From: Halomonas campaniensis
GTDB taxonomy: Bacteria > Pseudomonadota > Gammaproteobacteria > Pseudomonadales > Halomonadaceae
Reading direction: 5' to 3'
Length of the DNA stretch: 56,503 nt
NCBI RefSeq assembly: GCF_014193375.1
Contig: NZ_JACHZF010000023.1
Location: 1 to 56,503, forward strand
In this document: positions 43,167-51,879 of the stretch, one piece after another
Position numbering within the stretch: the first letter of the stretch is position 1
How the letters are laid out: each line of letters starts with the position of its first letter
The notes under the pieces: generated by a model
What the model was told of the DNA's origin: nothing
The model's input: the letters and a program-made list of their open reading frames with translations, nothing else
The model's database searches: none
Translations under genes and position numbers: made by a program

Positions 43167-46100
43167 ATGAGTGGCGATGCCCTCACGCTTCAAGGTCAGC
43201 CCGGGACCGGCCATGCCCGCCTGCGTCGCCGCGCCATGCTGTTCTATCTGGTGGCCCTGCTGGCCATCCTGCTGCTGTTCGCCGGGATCCTCTGGGGCCA
43301 GCACCACCGCGACCTGGAGGTCGGCCGCGAGCGCGCCGTCGCCCGGGCCGATATCGTCGCCGAGTGGGTGGCCACCACCTTCGCCGTCAGCGAGCATGCC
43401 CTGGGCGGCCTGGCGCAGCTGCTAGATGATCCCCTGGCGCCGGTCGTGGCCGGGCCGGCTCTTGAGCCCGAGCGCCTCGAGGCCCGGTTGGCTGCCCAGC
43501 GCGATCGTCTCGCCTTCATCGACGAGCTGAGCCTGGTCGACGCCTCGGGGCGCATCCTGGCCTCCTCGGCCCCCTGGTGGCCGGCCGGCTTCGACCTCAG
43601 CGGACGCAACTTCTTCACTGCCTTCCTCGACGACCCGGCGCGGGACGTGCTCGTCACCCCGCTCTACTGGTCGCCCTTCGGGCAGGCCTACCACCTGGTC
43701 CATGCCCGCCGGCTGCGGGACGCGGCGGGGCGCTTCATCGGTGTCGCCGCCCTGCGCCTCGATCCGGCGATCTTCGGCGAGGCATTGGGGCGCCTGGACA
43801 TGACCCGGGGGGAGAGCATCGCCCTCCTCGACACCGAGATGCAGCTGGTCGCACGGCGGCCGAACGTCGGCGGCGATGGGGCCTTGGCGGTGATGGGCCG
43901 ACCGGTGGTCGAGCCGCTGACCCGGGCCTTTCTCGACGGCGGCGAGTCCCAGATCACGCTGCGCACCGGCTCGCCACTGGACGGGCGTGAGCGGCTCTAT
44001 GCCATGCAGCGGGTGGCGGACCTGCCCCTGGCGGTGGTGGTCGGCGAGGAGGTCGAGGTGATCCTGGCCGGCTGGTGGCAGCGCCTCTGGCTGCTCGCCG
44101 GCCTCTTCCTGCTGGTGGCGGCCCTGGGCGGCTGGCTGCTGCGTCACTACCTGGGGCGGCTGATGCTGGAGCGGGAGCTGCAGGGCCGGCTGAGGGAGCG
44201 CGAGGAGGCCCGCCGCGAGGTGCAGTCCCGGGAGGCGCGCCTGGAGGCCCTGGTGGGCTCGATGCAGGACCTGATCTTCGTCTTCGATGGCGAGGGACGC
44301 TTCGTCTACGTGCACGCCGGCGACCCCGACCTGCTGATGACGCCCCCCGAGGCGCTGCAGGGTCGCCACTTTCGGGAGGTGCTGCCCGCCCCGATGGCCG
44401 AGCAGCTGGAGGCGGCGTTCGCGCGGGTGGCCCGGACCGGCCGCCCGACCGCCTACGACTACGGCCTCGAGGTTCGCGGCGAGGCGCGCGACTTCCATAC
44501 CGTGCTCAGCCCGCTGGTCGACCACGGCCAGGGGCGGGGCGGCGCCCTGGCCGTGGTGCGCGACGTGACCGAGTCCCGCGCCACCGAGGCGCAGCTGCGC
44601 ATCGCCGCCACCGCCTTCGAGACCCACCTGGGCATGCTGATCACCGACGCCGAGGGCACCATCCTGCGGGTCAACGACACCTTCACCCGCATCACCGGCT
44701 ACGCCGAGGCGGAGGTGGTGGGCGACAACCCGCGCCTGCTCAGCTCCGGGCGCCACGACGCGGCCTTCTACGCGACGCTGTGGGCCCGGGTGGCGAGGGA
44801 GGGCAGCTGGCAGGGCGAGATCTGGAATCGTCGCAAGAGCGGTGAGGTGTACCCGGAGTGGCTGACCATCAGCGCCGTGCGCAATCACGCCGGCGAGCTG
44901 ACCCACTACGTGGCCACCTTCAGCGACCTCACCGAGCGCAAGGCCGCCGAGCACGAGATCCACCAGCTGGCCTTCTACGATCCGCTGACCGGGCTGCCCA
45001 ACCGCCGCCTGCTGCTGGACCGCCTCGAGGGGGCGCTCAAGGACAGCTACCGCAACGGCCAGCTCGGCGCGCTGCTGTTCCTCGACCTGGACCACTTCAA
45101 GCGGGTCAACGACACCCTGGGCCACCACGCCGGGGACCAGCTGCTGCAGCAGGTCGCCTCGCGGTTCGACGAGGTGCTGCGCGAGACCGATACCCTGGCG
45201 CGGCTGGGCGGCGACGAGTTTGCCCTGCTGCTGCACGACCTGGGGCAGACGGAGGACGAGGTCGCCCGGGTGGCCGAGCGCGTCGCCAGCAAGCTGCTCG
45301 GGGTGCTGCAGTCGCCGGTGCGCCTGGGCGACGAGAGCCTGATGGTGACCGCGAGCATCGGCATCACCCTGTTCCGCGACCACGAGACCACCCTCGACGA
45401 GATCCTCCAGCAGGCCGACATGGCGCTGTTCCAGGCCAAGTCGGCGGGGCGCAATGCGCTGAGCTTCTTCGATCCCGAGATGCAGGTGCGGCTGCAGGCC
45501 CGGGCGCGGCTCGAGGCGGACCTGCGCCTGGCCCTGCCCCGCGACGAGCTCCGGCTCCACTTCCAGCCCCAGGTGGACGAAGGCGGTGCCGTCTGCGGCG
45601 TCGAGGCGCTGCTGCGCTGGCAGCACCCCGAACGCGGCATGGTCTCGCCCGCGGCGTTCATTCCCCTGGCCGAGGAGAACCGGCTGATCGTGCCGATCGG
45701 CCATTGGGTGATCGAGGCGGCCTGTCGCCAGCTGGCGGCCTGGGCCGGTGACCCGCGAACGGCGCTGCTGACGGTGTCGGTGAACGTCAGCCCGCGCCAG
45801 TTCCGCGACCCGGGCTTCGTCGAGCGTGTGCTGGCGGCCGTGGAGGCCAGCGGGGCGCCTCCCGGGCGGCTCAAGCTCGAGGTCACCGAGAGCCTGTTCC
45901 TCGAGGAGCGTGACGAGGCCCGCGACAAGATGCTCAGGCTCCGGGAGCGGGGCATCACCTTCGCCCTGGACGACTTCGGGACCGGCTACTCGTCGCTCTC
46001 CTACCTCAAGCGGCTGCCCCTGGACCAGCTCAAGATCGACCAGTCCTTCGTGCGCGACCTGCTCGAGGACGAGGCCAGCATGGCCATCGTCGCCAGTATC

Positions 46101-46256
46101 ATCGCGCTCTCCCACAGCCTGAAGCTGGAGGTGGTCGCCGAGGGGGTGGAGAGCGAGGCCCAGCGGGCCTGGCTGGTGGCACACGGCTGCCGGGCCTTCC
46201 AGGGCTACCTGTTCGGGCGGCCGGTGCCGCTGGAGGCGCTGGCCCTCGACGCCTGA
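43167..46256 (+). CDS. Membrane sensor with PAS, GGDEF and EAL domains
   Basis: 1029 residues. TM1 (LFYLVALLAILLLFAGILW, about 25-45) and TM2 (LWLLAGLFLLVAALGGWLL, about 310-330) enclose a periplasmic dCache-type sensor (VDASGRILASSAPWWPAGFD). Two PAS domains follow (MQDLIFVFDGEGRFVYVHAG; HLGMLITDAEGTILRVNDTF). The GGDEF domain keeps RLGGDEF near residue 682 and the inhibitory I-site RETD five residues before it. The EAL domain keeps EALLRW near 811 and ALDDFGTGYSSLSYL. Both halves look catalytically intact, so it could make or break c-di-GMP depending on signal. AAGGAACG precedes the ATG. Probably single-gene transcription. Confidence 0.94.
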   Translation: MSGDALTLQGQPGTGHARLRRRAMLFYLVALLAILLLFAGILWGQHHRDLEVGRERAVARADIVAEWVATTFAVSEHALGGLAQLLDDPLAPVVAGPALEPERLEARLAAQRDRLAFIDELSLVDASGRILASSAPWWPAGFDLSGRNFFTAFLDDPARDVLVTPLYWSPFGQAYHLVHARRLRDAAGRFIGVAALRLDPAIFGEALGRLDMTRGESIALLDTEMQLVARRPNVGGDGALAVMGRPVVEPLTRAFLDGGESQITLRTGSPLDGRERLYAMQRVADLPLAVVVGEEVEVILAGWWQRLWLLAGLFLLVAALGGWLLRHYLGRLMLERELQGRLREREEARREVQSREARLEALVGSMQDLIFVFDGEGRFVYVHAGDPDLLMTPPEALQGRHFREVLPAPMAEQLEAAFARVARTGRPTAYDYGLEVRGEARDFHTVLSPLVDHGQGRGGALAVVRDVTESRATEAQLRIAATAFETHLGMLITDAEGTILRVNDTFTRITGYAEAEVVGDNPRLLSSGRHDAAFYATLWARVAREGSWQGEIWNRRKSGEVYPEWLTISAVRNHAGELTHYVATFSDLTERKAAEHEIHQLAFYDPLTGLPNRRLLLDRLEGALKDSYRNGQLGALLFLDLDHFKRVNDTLGHHAGDQLLQQVASRFDEVLRETDTLARLGGDEFALLLHDLGQTEDEVARVAERVASKLLGVLQSPVRLGDESLMVTASIGITLFRDHETTLDEILQQADMALFQAKSAGRNALSFFDPEMQVRLQARARLEADLRLALPRDELRLHFQPQVDEGGAVCGVEALLRWQHPERGMVSPAAFIPLAEENRLIVPIGHWVIEAACRQLAAWAGDPRTALLTVSVNVSPRQFRDPGFVERVLAAVEASGAPPGRLKLEVTESLFLEERDEARDKMLRLRERGITFALDDFGTGYSSLSYLKRLPLDQLKIDQSFVRDLLEDEASMAIVASIIALSHSLKLEVVAEGVESEAQRAWLVAHGCRAFQGYLFGRPVPLEALALDA

Positions 46257-46265
46257 GGCGCGGGC

Positions 46266-48248
46266 TCAGGCGTCGCGGTCGCGCAGGTGGGCCTCGGCCT
46301 CCGCGGCGCTCTGGTAGATGTGCGGTGCCACGGCCCGCGCCTCCAGGGCGTGGCCGAGCTTGCGGCGCATGAAGCCGCTGGTGGTGTAGCGGGTGACCCG
46401 GGTATAGAAGCGCTCCTCCAGGCCGCGCACCATGGCCGTGTAGGCCTCCAGCACCGCGTCGTCGATGCGGCAGTGGTCGTAGTTGACCACCGCATAGACT
46501 CGCCGGCCCAGTGGCGCCAGCCGCGCCTCCACCTCCCGCTCGATCGCCGCGACGTCGTCCGGGGTGGTGGTCCGCAGGTTCTCGAAATCGATGAACAGCA
46601 CCTCGCCCGCGGCGTCCAGCTGGAAGCGCTGGGCCAGGGGCCGCTCGAGCAGCGTCTCGCGCAGTCCCATCGGCGCCTCGGCGAAGATGCGCGGGTCCAT
46701 CTCGCGCGGCGGCTCGGGCATCAGCGGCGTGAAGCCCATCCGGGCCAGGATGTCGCGCTCCAGGTCCACGCCCGGGGCGATCTCGGTCAGGGCGATGCCC
46801 GCCGGCGTGAGCTCGAAGACGGCGCGCTCGGTCACGTAGCGCACCGGCTTGCCGTCGGCGGCGGCCAGTTCGCCGCTGAAGGTGCGGTGCTCCACCTCGG
46901 CGACGAACTTGGGCTGCCCGCCCTCGGGCAGGCGCAGCCGGCCATCGATGATCTCGAGGGCCTCCCGGGTGGCGGTGAAGGTGCCCATGAACACCACCTT
47001 GCGGGCGTTCTGGCTGATGTTGATGAAACCCCCGGCACCGGCCAGCCGCGGGCCGAACTTCGAGACGTTGACGTTGCCGGCGGCGTCGACCTGGGCCATG
47101 CCCAGGAAGGCGATATCCAGCCCGCCGCCGTCGTAGAAGTCGAACTGGGCGGGCTGGTCGATGATCGCCTGGGTATTGAGCGCCGCGCCGAAATCGAGCC
47201 CGCCGGCGGGCAGGCCGCCGATCACCCCGGGCTCGGCGGTGAGGGTGACCAGCTCCAGCACCCGCTCTTCGCTTGCCACCGCGCCGACCCCCTCCGGCAT
47301 GCCGATCCCCAGGTTCACCACGCTGTTGGGCGCCAGCTCGAAGGCGGCGCGCCGGGCGATGACCTTGCGCGCCGAGAGGGGCAGGGCCTCGGGGGCGGCC
47401 ATGGGCGCCTTGATCTCGCCGGAGTAGGCCGGGTTGTAGGGGGTGCGGAAGGTCTGCCAGTGGTGCTCCGGCTCGTCGCACACCACCACGCAGTCCACCA
47501 GCACCCCGGGGATGCGCACGTCCTTGGGGTGCAGGGTACCGCGCTCGGCGAGGCGCTCGACCTGCACGATCACCAGGCCGCCGGAGTTGCGCACCGCGGT
47601 GGCGATGGCCAGCGCCTCGAGCACCAGCGCCTCGCGCTCCATGGTCACGTTGCCCAGGGTATCGGCGGTGGTGCCGCGCAGCAGCGCCACCTGCAGCGGC
47701 AGGGCCGGGTAGAAGAGGTACTCCTGGCCGTCGATGGGCAGCAGCCGGACCCGCTCGTCGGGGGTCACGTCGTTGATCCGCCCGCCGCCCAGGCGCGGGT
47801 CGACGAAGGTGCCGAGCCCCACCCGGGTGAGGGTGCCGGGCTTGCCGGCGGCGATGTCGCGGAACAGGTGGGAGATCACCCCCTGGGGCAGGTTCCAGGC
47901 CTGGATGCGCCCCTCGATGGCCAGCCGCTGCAGCGCCGGCACCAGCCCCCAGTGGCCGCCGATCACCCGGGCCACCAGCCCCTCGTGGCCCAGGTGGTTG
48001 AGCCCGCGGGTCTTGCCGTCGCCCTGGCCGGCGGCATACATCAGGGTCAGGTCGCGGGGGGCGCCGCTCTCCAGGAAGCGGGCCTCCAGGGCCACCGCCA
48101 GGTGCTCGGCGAAGCCGATGCCGACGAAGCCGCCGGTGGCCACGGCGTCGCCGTCGCGGATCAGCTCGACCGCCTCGCGGGCCGAGACCACCTTGCCCTT
48201 CTCGGTGAAGGGGCGGTCGGTGAGCAGCGGGTGGGTGCGGCGTTCCAT
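46266..48248 (-). CDS. Acyl-CoA:acetate/3-ketoacid CoA-transferase with C-terminal extension
   Basis: 660 residues. Two CoA-transferase class I halves are fused, as in YdiF: an alpha half ([40 protein letters not shown]) and a beta half ([17 protein letters not shown], then [15 protein letters not shown], where the Glu is the expected thioester-forming residue). YdiF-like proteins end near 530; here about 120 more residues follow ([52 protein letters not shown]), forming an alpha/beta module of unknown role. It moves CoA between short-chain acyl groups. It is convergent with the PAS-GGDEF-EAL gene. Confidence 0.9.
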   Translation of the reverse strand: MERRTHPLLTDRPFTEKGKVVSAREAVELIRDGDAVATGGFVGIGFAEHLAVALEARFLESGAPRDLTLMYAAGQGDGKTRGLNHLGHEGLVARVIGGHWGLVPALQRLAIEGRIQAWNLPQGVISHLFRDIAAGKPGTLTRVGLGTFVDPRLGGGRINDVTPDERVRLLPIDGQEYLFYPALPLQVALLRGTTADTLGNVTMEREALVLEALAIATAVRNSGGLVIVQVERLAERGTLHPKDVRIPGVLVDCVVVCDEPEHHWQTFRTPYNPAYSGEIKAPMAAPEALPLSARKVIARRAAFELAPNSVVNLGIGMPEGVGAVASEERVLELVTLTAEPGVIGGLPAGGLDFGAALNTQAIIDQPAQFDFYDGGGLDIAFLGMAQVDAAGNVNVSKFGPRLAGAGGFINISQNARKVVFMGTFTATREALEIIDGRLRLPEGGQPKFVAEVEHRTFSGELAAADGKPVRYVTERAVFELTPAGIALTEIAPGVDLERDILARMGFTPLMPEPPREMDPRIFAEAPMGLRETLLERPLAQRFQLDAAGEVLFIDFENLRTTTPDDVAAIEREVEARLAPLGRRVYAVVNYDHCRIDDAVLEAYTAMVRGLEERFYTRVTRYTTSGFMRRKLGHALEARAVAPHIYQSAAEAEAHLRDRDA

Positions 48249-48370
48249 GGCGAGAGACCCCTCGGCGTGTGTTGTCGTTATTGTTGTCGTGCGTGGCGTT
48301 CACGTTAGCACGCCGCTGCGTTGAGTCGATGGGGCGGTGCGGCATTTGCCAAGCGGTCCCCACTGCTGGA

Positions 48371-48390
48371 TACTGTATAAAAATACAGTA
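48371..48390 (+). promoter_or_regulatory. LexA-binding SOS box upstream of umuDC
   Basis: TACTGTATAAAAATACAGTA is an almost perfect palindrome matching the LexA consensus CTGT-N8-ACAG with the flanking TA and TA. It lies 16 bases before the umuD ATG, in the position of a promoter, so LexA would block transcription until DNA damage. TATAAA inside the box could double as the -10. Confidence 0.9.
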
Positions 48391-48406
48391 TATGTCGGAG
48401 GTGCCC

Positions 48407-48865
48407 ATGTCGCTCTCTCATCGGACGCCGGTGCGCGTCCTCGGCCGTGCCGCCCGCGAGGGGGGTGGCCGGGTCCAGCCGCTGATGGGCTGCCGGGTGC
48501 GGGCCGGCTTCCCCAGTCCCGCCGACGACCACCTGGAGGCGGAGGTCGATCTGCACGCCCATGTGGTGAAGCGTCCGGCCGCCACCTACTTCGTGCGCGC
48601 CGAGGGCGACTCCATGGTCGGCGACGGCATCCACGACGGCGACCTGCTGGTGGTGGATCGCAGCCTGGAGCCGCTGCCCGGCCGGGTGATCGTCATCGCC
48701 CTGGAGGGGGAGCCCACCGTCAAGCGCCTGGAGCGGCGCGGCGGGCACGTCTGCCTGGTGGCCAGCAACCCGCGCTTCGCGCCGATCCCCCTGGCGGGGC
48801 GCGAGTGCGAGGTGTGGGGCGTGGTCACCCACGTGGTGCATGACCTGCTGGGGCGGGCGCCATGA
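48407..48865 (+). CDS. umuD: UmuD-type DNA polymerase V accessory protein
   Basis: 152 residues from ATG 48407 (TCGGAGGTGCCC upstream; an ATG at 48392 lies at the edge of the LexA box and has no ribosome site). The LexA/UmuD peptidase fold shows the self-cleavage site RAGFPSP (Ala-Gly), the catalytic Ser in [10 protein letters not shown] and the Lys in [11 protein letters not shown]. RecA-stimulated cleavage yields UmuD', which joins UmuC. The LexA box is 16 bases upstream and the stop overlaps the umuC start (ATGA), so the two are one SOS operon. Confidence 0.94.
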   Translation: MSLSHRTPVRVLGRAAREGGGRVQPLMGCRVRAGFPSPADDHLEAEVDLHAHVVKRPAATYFVRAEGDSMVGDGIHDGDLLVVDRSLEPLPGRVIVIALEGEPTVKRLERRGGHVCLVASNPRFAPIPLAGRECEVWGVVTHVVHDLLGRAP

Positions 48866-50139
48866 TCGCCCTGGTGGACGGCAACAACTTCTACGTGAGC
48901 TGCGAGCGGGCCTTCGACCCGCGCCTGGCGGGACGGCCGGTGGGGGTGCTCTCCAACAACGACGGCTGCGTGGTGGCGCGCTCCCAGGAGCTCAAGGCGC
49001 TGGGCGTGGCCATGGGGGCGCCGCTGCACCTGCTGCCGCCGGCGGTGCGCCGCCAGGCGGTGCTGCTCTCCAGCAACTATGCGCTCTACGGCGACATGTC
49101 GCGGCGGGTCAACCAGGTGTTGGCGGAGTTCTCGCCGGACGTGGAGCTCTACTCCATCGACGAGAGCTTCGTCGGCTTCGAGGGCTTCCCGTCGGCGGGA
49201 CTCGAGGCCCGCTGCCACCGGTTACGCGATACCGTGCGCCGCTGGACCGGCATCCCGGTGGGGGTGGGGCTGGCGCCGACCCGGGTGCTGGCCAAGGTAG
49301 CCAACCACCTGGCCAAGCGCGAGCCGGCCTTCGAGGGGGTCTGCCGGCTGGAGGCGGATGGCGCCGTGACCCGCCGGGTGCTCGAGGCCTGGCCGGTGAC
49401 CGAGCTGTGGGGCGTGGCCCGGCGCAGCGGCGAGCGGCTGGCGCTGATGGGCATCGAGACGGCCTGGCAGCTGCGCGAGGCCGACCCCCGCTGGGTGCGC
49501 AGCCGCTTCTCGGTGGTCATGGAGCGGCTCGTCTGGGAGCTGCGCGGCCGGCCGTCGATCGCCCTGGACGACATGGGCGCGCCGCGCCAGCGCATCCTGG
49601 TCTCGCGCTCCTTCGGGCGGCTGGCGTCCGACGTGGTCGACCTCCGGGAGGCGGTCCGCCAGCACGCGGCCCGGGCGGGGGAGAAGCTGCGCCGGCAGGG
49701 CAGCCTGGCGCGGGCGGTGCAGGTCTTCGTGCGCACCAACCCCTTCCTGGCCGGCGAGCCCCAGTACCGCAACGCCGTGGTGGTGCCGCTGGCGGCCCCC
49801 ACGGACGACAGCCGCGTGCTGCTCGCGGCGGCGCGGCGCGGGCTCGAGGCGCTGTTCCTCGAGGGCTATCGCTACCAGAAGTGCGGGGTGATGCTGCTCG
49901 ACCTGGTGGAGGCGGGGCGCCGCCAGCTGTCGCTGCTGGAGACGCCGCGGGACGAGGCGGTGCGCGGTCGCAGCCAGCGGCTGATGGCCACCCTGGACCG
50001 GCTCAACCGCGAGATGGGTCGCGACACGGTGCGCTTCGGCCTGCCCCGCGAGGGCAACGCCTGGACGCTGCGCTGCGAGCGGCGCACGCCTCGCTACACC
50101 ACGCGCTGGGACGAATTGATGCGGGTCAAGACCGGTTGA
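48862..50139 (+). CDS. umuC: UmuC, Y-family translesion DNA polymerase V
   Basis: 425 residues. Y-family catalytic carboxylates are in [20 protein letters not shown] near residue 5 and [13 protein letters not shown] near 100. [20 protein letters not shown] is the fingers motif of UmuC/IMS proteins, and [20 protein letters not shown] the helix-hairpin region. The little-finger domain and the C-terminal UmuC end ([20 protein letters not shown] and RYTTRWDEL) are complete. It performs error-prone bypass of DNA lesions after SOS induction. A beta-clamp motif near QLSLLE (residue about 355) is plausible. Confidence 0.95.
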   Translation: MIALVDGNNFYVSCERAFDPRLAGRPVGVLSNNDGCVVARSQELKALGVAMGAPLHLLPPAVRRQAVLLSSNYALYGDMSRRVNQVLAEFSPDVELYSIDESFVGFEGFPSAGLEARCHRLRDTVRRWTGIPVGVGLAPTRVLAKVANHLAKREPAFEGVCRLEADGAVTRRVLEAWPVTELWGVARRSGERLALMGIETAWQLREADPRWVRSRFSVVMERLVWELRGRPSIALDDMGAPRQRILVSRSFGRLASDVVDLREAVRQHAARAGEKLRRQGSLARAVQVFVRTNPFLAGEPQYRNAVVVPLAAPTDDSRVLLAAARRGLEALFLEGYRYQKCGVMLLDLVEAGRRQLSLLETPRDEAVRGRSQRLMATLDRLNREMGRDTVRFGLPREGNAWTLRCERRTPRYTTRWDELMRVKTG

Positions 50140-50189
50140 AGAAGGCGCTGTCGGCAGGGGCGGGGGCTCGCGGCGGGGAGCGCTGCCAG

Positions 50190-50261
50190 GGGGACGAGGC
50201 CAGCTTCGTCACCGGGGCCAACCTGATGGTCGACGGTGGCTTCACCGCCGGCAAGTCCTGA
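50190..50261 (+). pseudogene. C-terminal remnant of a short-chain dehydrogenase/reductase
   Basis: Just after umuC, in another frame, the sequence reads GDEASFVTGANLMVDGGFTA, then GKS and stop. This is the classic end of SDR-family enzymes (FxTGxxLxVDGGxxA). Only about 23 residues are recognisable; upstream the frame runs out of phase into umuC and shows no SDR motif. The rest of the gene has been lost, presumably by deletion or when umuDC was inserted here. It has no start or ribosome site of its own. Confidence 0.75.
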
Positions 50262-50334
50262 CGACCGGCTGTTGACATGGCGGCGGGGCGCCGCGGCTGC
50301 CATCCTGACAGGGCAGCCATCGAGGAGCCTCGCC

Positions 50335-51204
50335 ATGCCACACTCCCCCCCGTTCTCCTGGCGGCGCCTGCTGGTGCCCCTGGGCCTGGCCCTGCTGCTG
50401 GCCGCGGCGCCTGCGCCGGCAGCTGCACGCGAACTGGCCGTGGCGCCCGACGCCATGGTGGAGGTCGAGGTGGCCACCGTGGGCATGGCCGGAATGGGCA
50501 GCGTGCCGGTGGTGCTGCTGCGCGAGCCGGGCGCCCGGGAGGTGATCCCGATCTTCATCGGCCCGGTGGAGGCCAGGGCGATCCTGCGTGCCCTGGCCGG
50601 CGATCGTCCGCGCCGTCCGCTGACCCACGAACTGCTCGGCGACGTGCTCGATGGCATCGCGGTGCGCCTGGAACGGATCTACATCGATGCGCTGGTCGAT
50701 GGCACCTTCCTCGGCATGCTGGAGCTGCGCCGGCAGGGCGACGATGCCCCGCTGCGCATCGACAGCCGGCCGAGCGACGCCATCGCCCTGGCGGTCACCG
50801 CCGGGGCCAGCATCCATGTGGCCCCCGAGGTACTGGAGGCCGCCCGCCAGATCGACTACGAGGGCATCGAGGACCAGGTGGTGGTGGCCCTGGGGATCAC
50901 GGTGACGCCCCTCGACGAGGACCTGCGCGAGGCCCTGGGGCTGCCCGATGCACCGGGGCTGCTGGTCAGCGACGTGAGCGGGGCGGCACGCGAGGCCGGC
51001 ATGGTGCCGGGGGCGATGCTGCTCGAGGTGAACGGCGAGACGCCGCGGACCCCGCTGCGCTTCCTGGAGCTGGTGCGCGACACCCCCGAGGGCGAGGATG
51101 CCCGGGTCCGCTTCTGGCAGCAGGGCGAGGCCGTCGAGATCGAGCTCTCCACCGAGGTGCCGGAGCCTGCCCCACGGCGGCGCGCCCCGCGGCTGGAGGC
51201 CTGA
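50335..51204 (+). CDS. Exported DUF151 (bifunctional-nuclease) protein fused to a PDZ domain
   Basis: 289 residues. A signal peptide (RRLLVPLGLALLLAAAPAPAAA) is followed by a DUF151/BFN domain at about 40-160: MVEVEVATVGMAGMGSVPVV, VIPIFIGPVEARAILRALAG, THELLGDVLDGIAVRLERIY and SRPSDAIALAVTAGASIHVA. A PDZ-like domain follows at about 195-270 (PGLLVSDVSGAAREAGMVPG, MLLEVNGETPRTPLRFLELV). DUF151 proteins are usually cytosolic, and nuclease activity was reported for a plant member. Export plus PDZ points to a periplasmic role, perhaps in protein binding (inference). The gene ends 60 bases before the next. Confidence 0.88.
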   Translation: MPHSPPFSWRRLLVPLGLALLLAAAPAPAAARELAVAPDAMVEVEVATVGMAGMGSVPVVLLREPGAREVIPIFIGPVEARAILRALAGDRPRRPLTHELLGDVLDGIAVRLERIYIDALVDGTFLGMLELRRQGDDAPLRIDSRPSDAIALAVTAGASIHVAPEVLEAARQIDYEGIEDQVVVALGITVTPLDEDLREALGLPDAPGLLVSDVSGAAREAGMVPGAMLLEVNGETPRTPLRFLELVRDTPEGEDARVRFWQQGEAVEIELSTEVPEPAPRRRAPRLEA

Positions 51205-51263
51205 GCGGGACTTGGCAGCCGCTGGCGGACGGGCAAGAATGGGCCGGTCACCAAGGAGAGCCC

Positions 51264-51650
51264 ATGCTGGAATCACTGATTGTCGCCGCCCTGCTCGGCG
51301 AGCCCGCCCTGGCGGGAGACGCGCCCACCGACCCCGACCTGGCCAGGCTGGAAGCCCATCACCGCGAGCTGCTCTCCTGCGACCGGCTGACCGGCCACTG
51401 GCTGCAGGAGGACGAGTACATGGCGATGCACACGGCCATCGGCGACTCCCGCCAGCGCCTCGCGACCCTGCGACCCATGCCCCTCAGCGAAGCGGAGTTC
51501 CCGGCCGGGGAGGTCGACCTGACCATCGGCGAGACGCACTACACCGCGGCGGACCTGGTGCGCATGACCGACCGGCCGAGTGAGGCGGACGTGCGCGAGG
51601 CCTACCTGACCATCCGCCCGCACTGCATGCGGCTGATCGGCTACTTCTGA
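51264..51650 (+). CDS. Hypothetical 128-residue protein
   Basis: Not recognised. AAGGAGAGCCC precedes the ATG at 51264. The N-terminus MLESLIVAALLGEPALAGDA is a short hydrophobic stretch that may be a signal peptide cut near residue 18. The remainder is hydrophilic with DRLTGHWLQEDEYMAMHTAI, LTIGETHYTAADLVRMTD and a C-terminal IRPHCMRLIGYF. It has two cysteines (LLSCDRL and RPHCMRL) that could pair. It may be in the same transcript as the DUF151-PDZ gene, 59 bases upstream. Confidence 0.7.
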   Translation: MLESLIVAALLGEPALAGDAPTDPDLARLEAHHRELLSCDRLTGHWLQEDEYMAMHTAIGDSRQRLATLRPMPLSEAEFPAGEVDLTIGETHYTAADLVRMTDRPSEADVREAYLTIRPHCMRLIGYF

Positions 51651-51785
51651 GGGGCTCCGGTGTGTATTTGCCGGCGGGTGTGCAGAGAGATTTGTCCACG
51701 GCCAGGATATGGCAGGCGTGTACCTGCCGGGCTGACCCTCCCGCGCCTCGGAAGGACCCCGCAAGCGAGACGATATCCCTGGCAC

Positions 51786-51877
51786 AGTTGGACGGTGCAT
51801 CGGCCATCAATTGGACGATGGACTGAGCAGCAATTGGACGCTAGTCTTGCCAGCAATTGGACGCTGGCAGAGGCGAG
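51786..51877. repeat. Four tandem 23-bp repeats upstream of the ATPase gene
   Basis: The core AATTGGACG (first copy AGTTGGACG) starts at 51786, 51809, 51832 and 51855, exactly 23 bases apart. Each core is followed by variable sequence, often ending CAGC or CATC. The array stops three bases before the ATG of the ATPase gene at 51880. Since 23 is not a multiple of three and codon frames break here, it is not coding. It may be an iteron-like operator or a transfer footprint. Confidence 0.8.
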
Positions 51878-51879
51878 GC

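Noticed and set aside
48840..50190. Long plus-strand frame in another phase through umuC
   Set aside because: Only its last 23 codons are meaningful (SDR remnant); the rest is a shadow of umuC.
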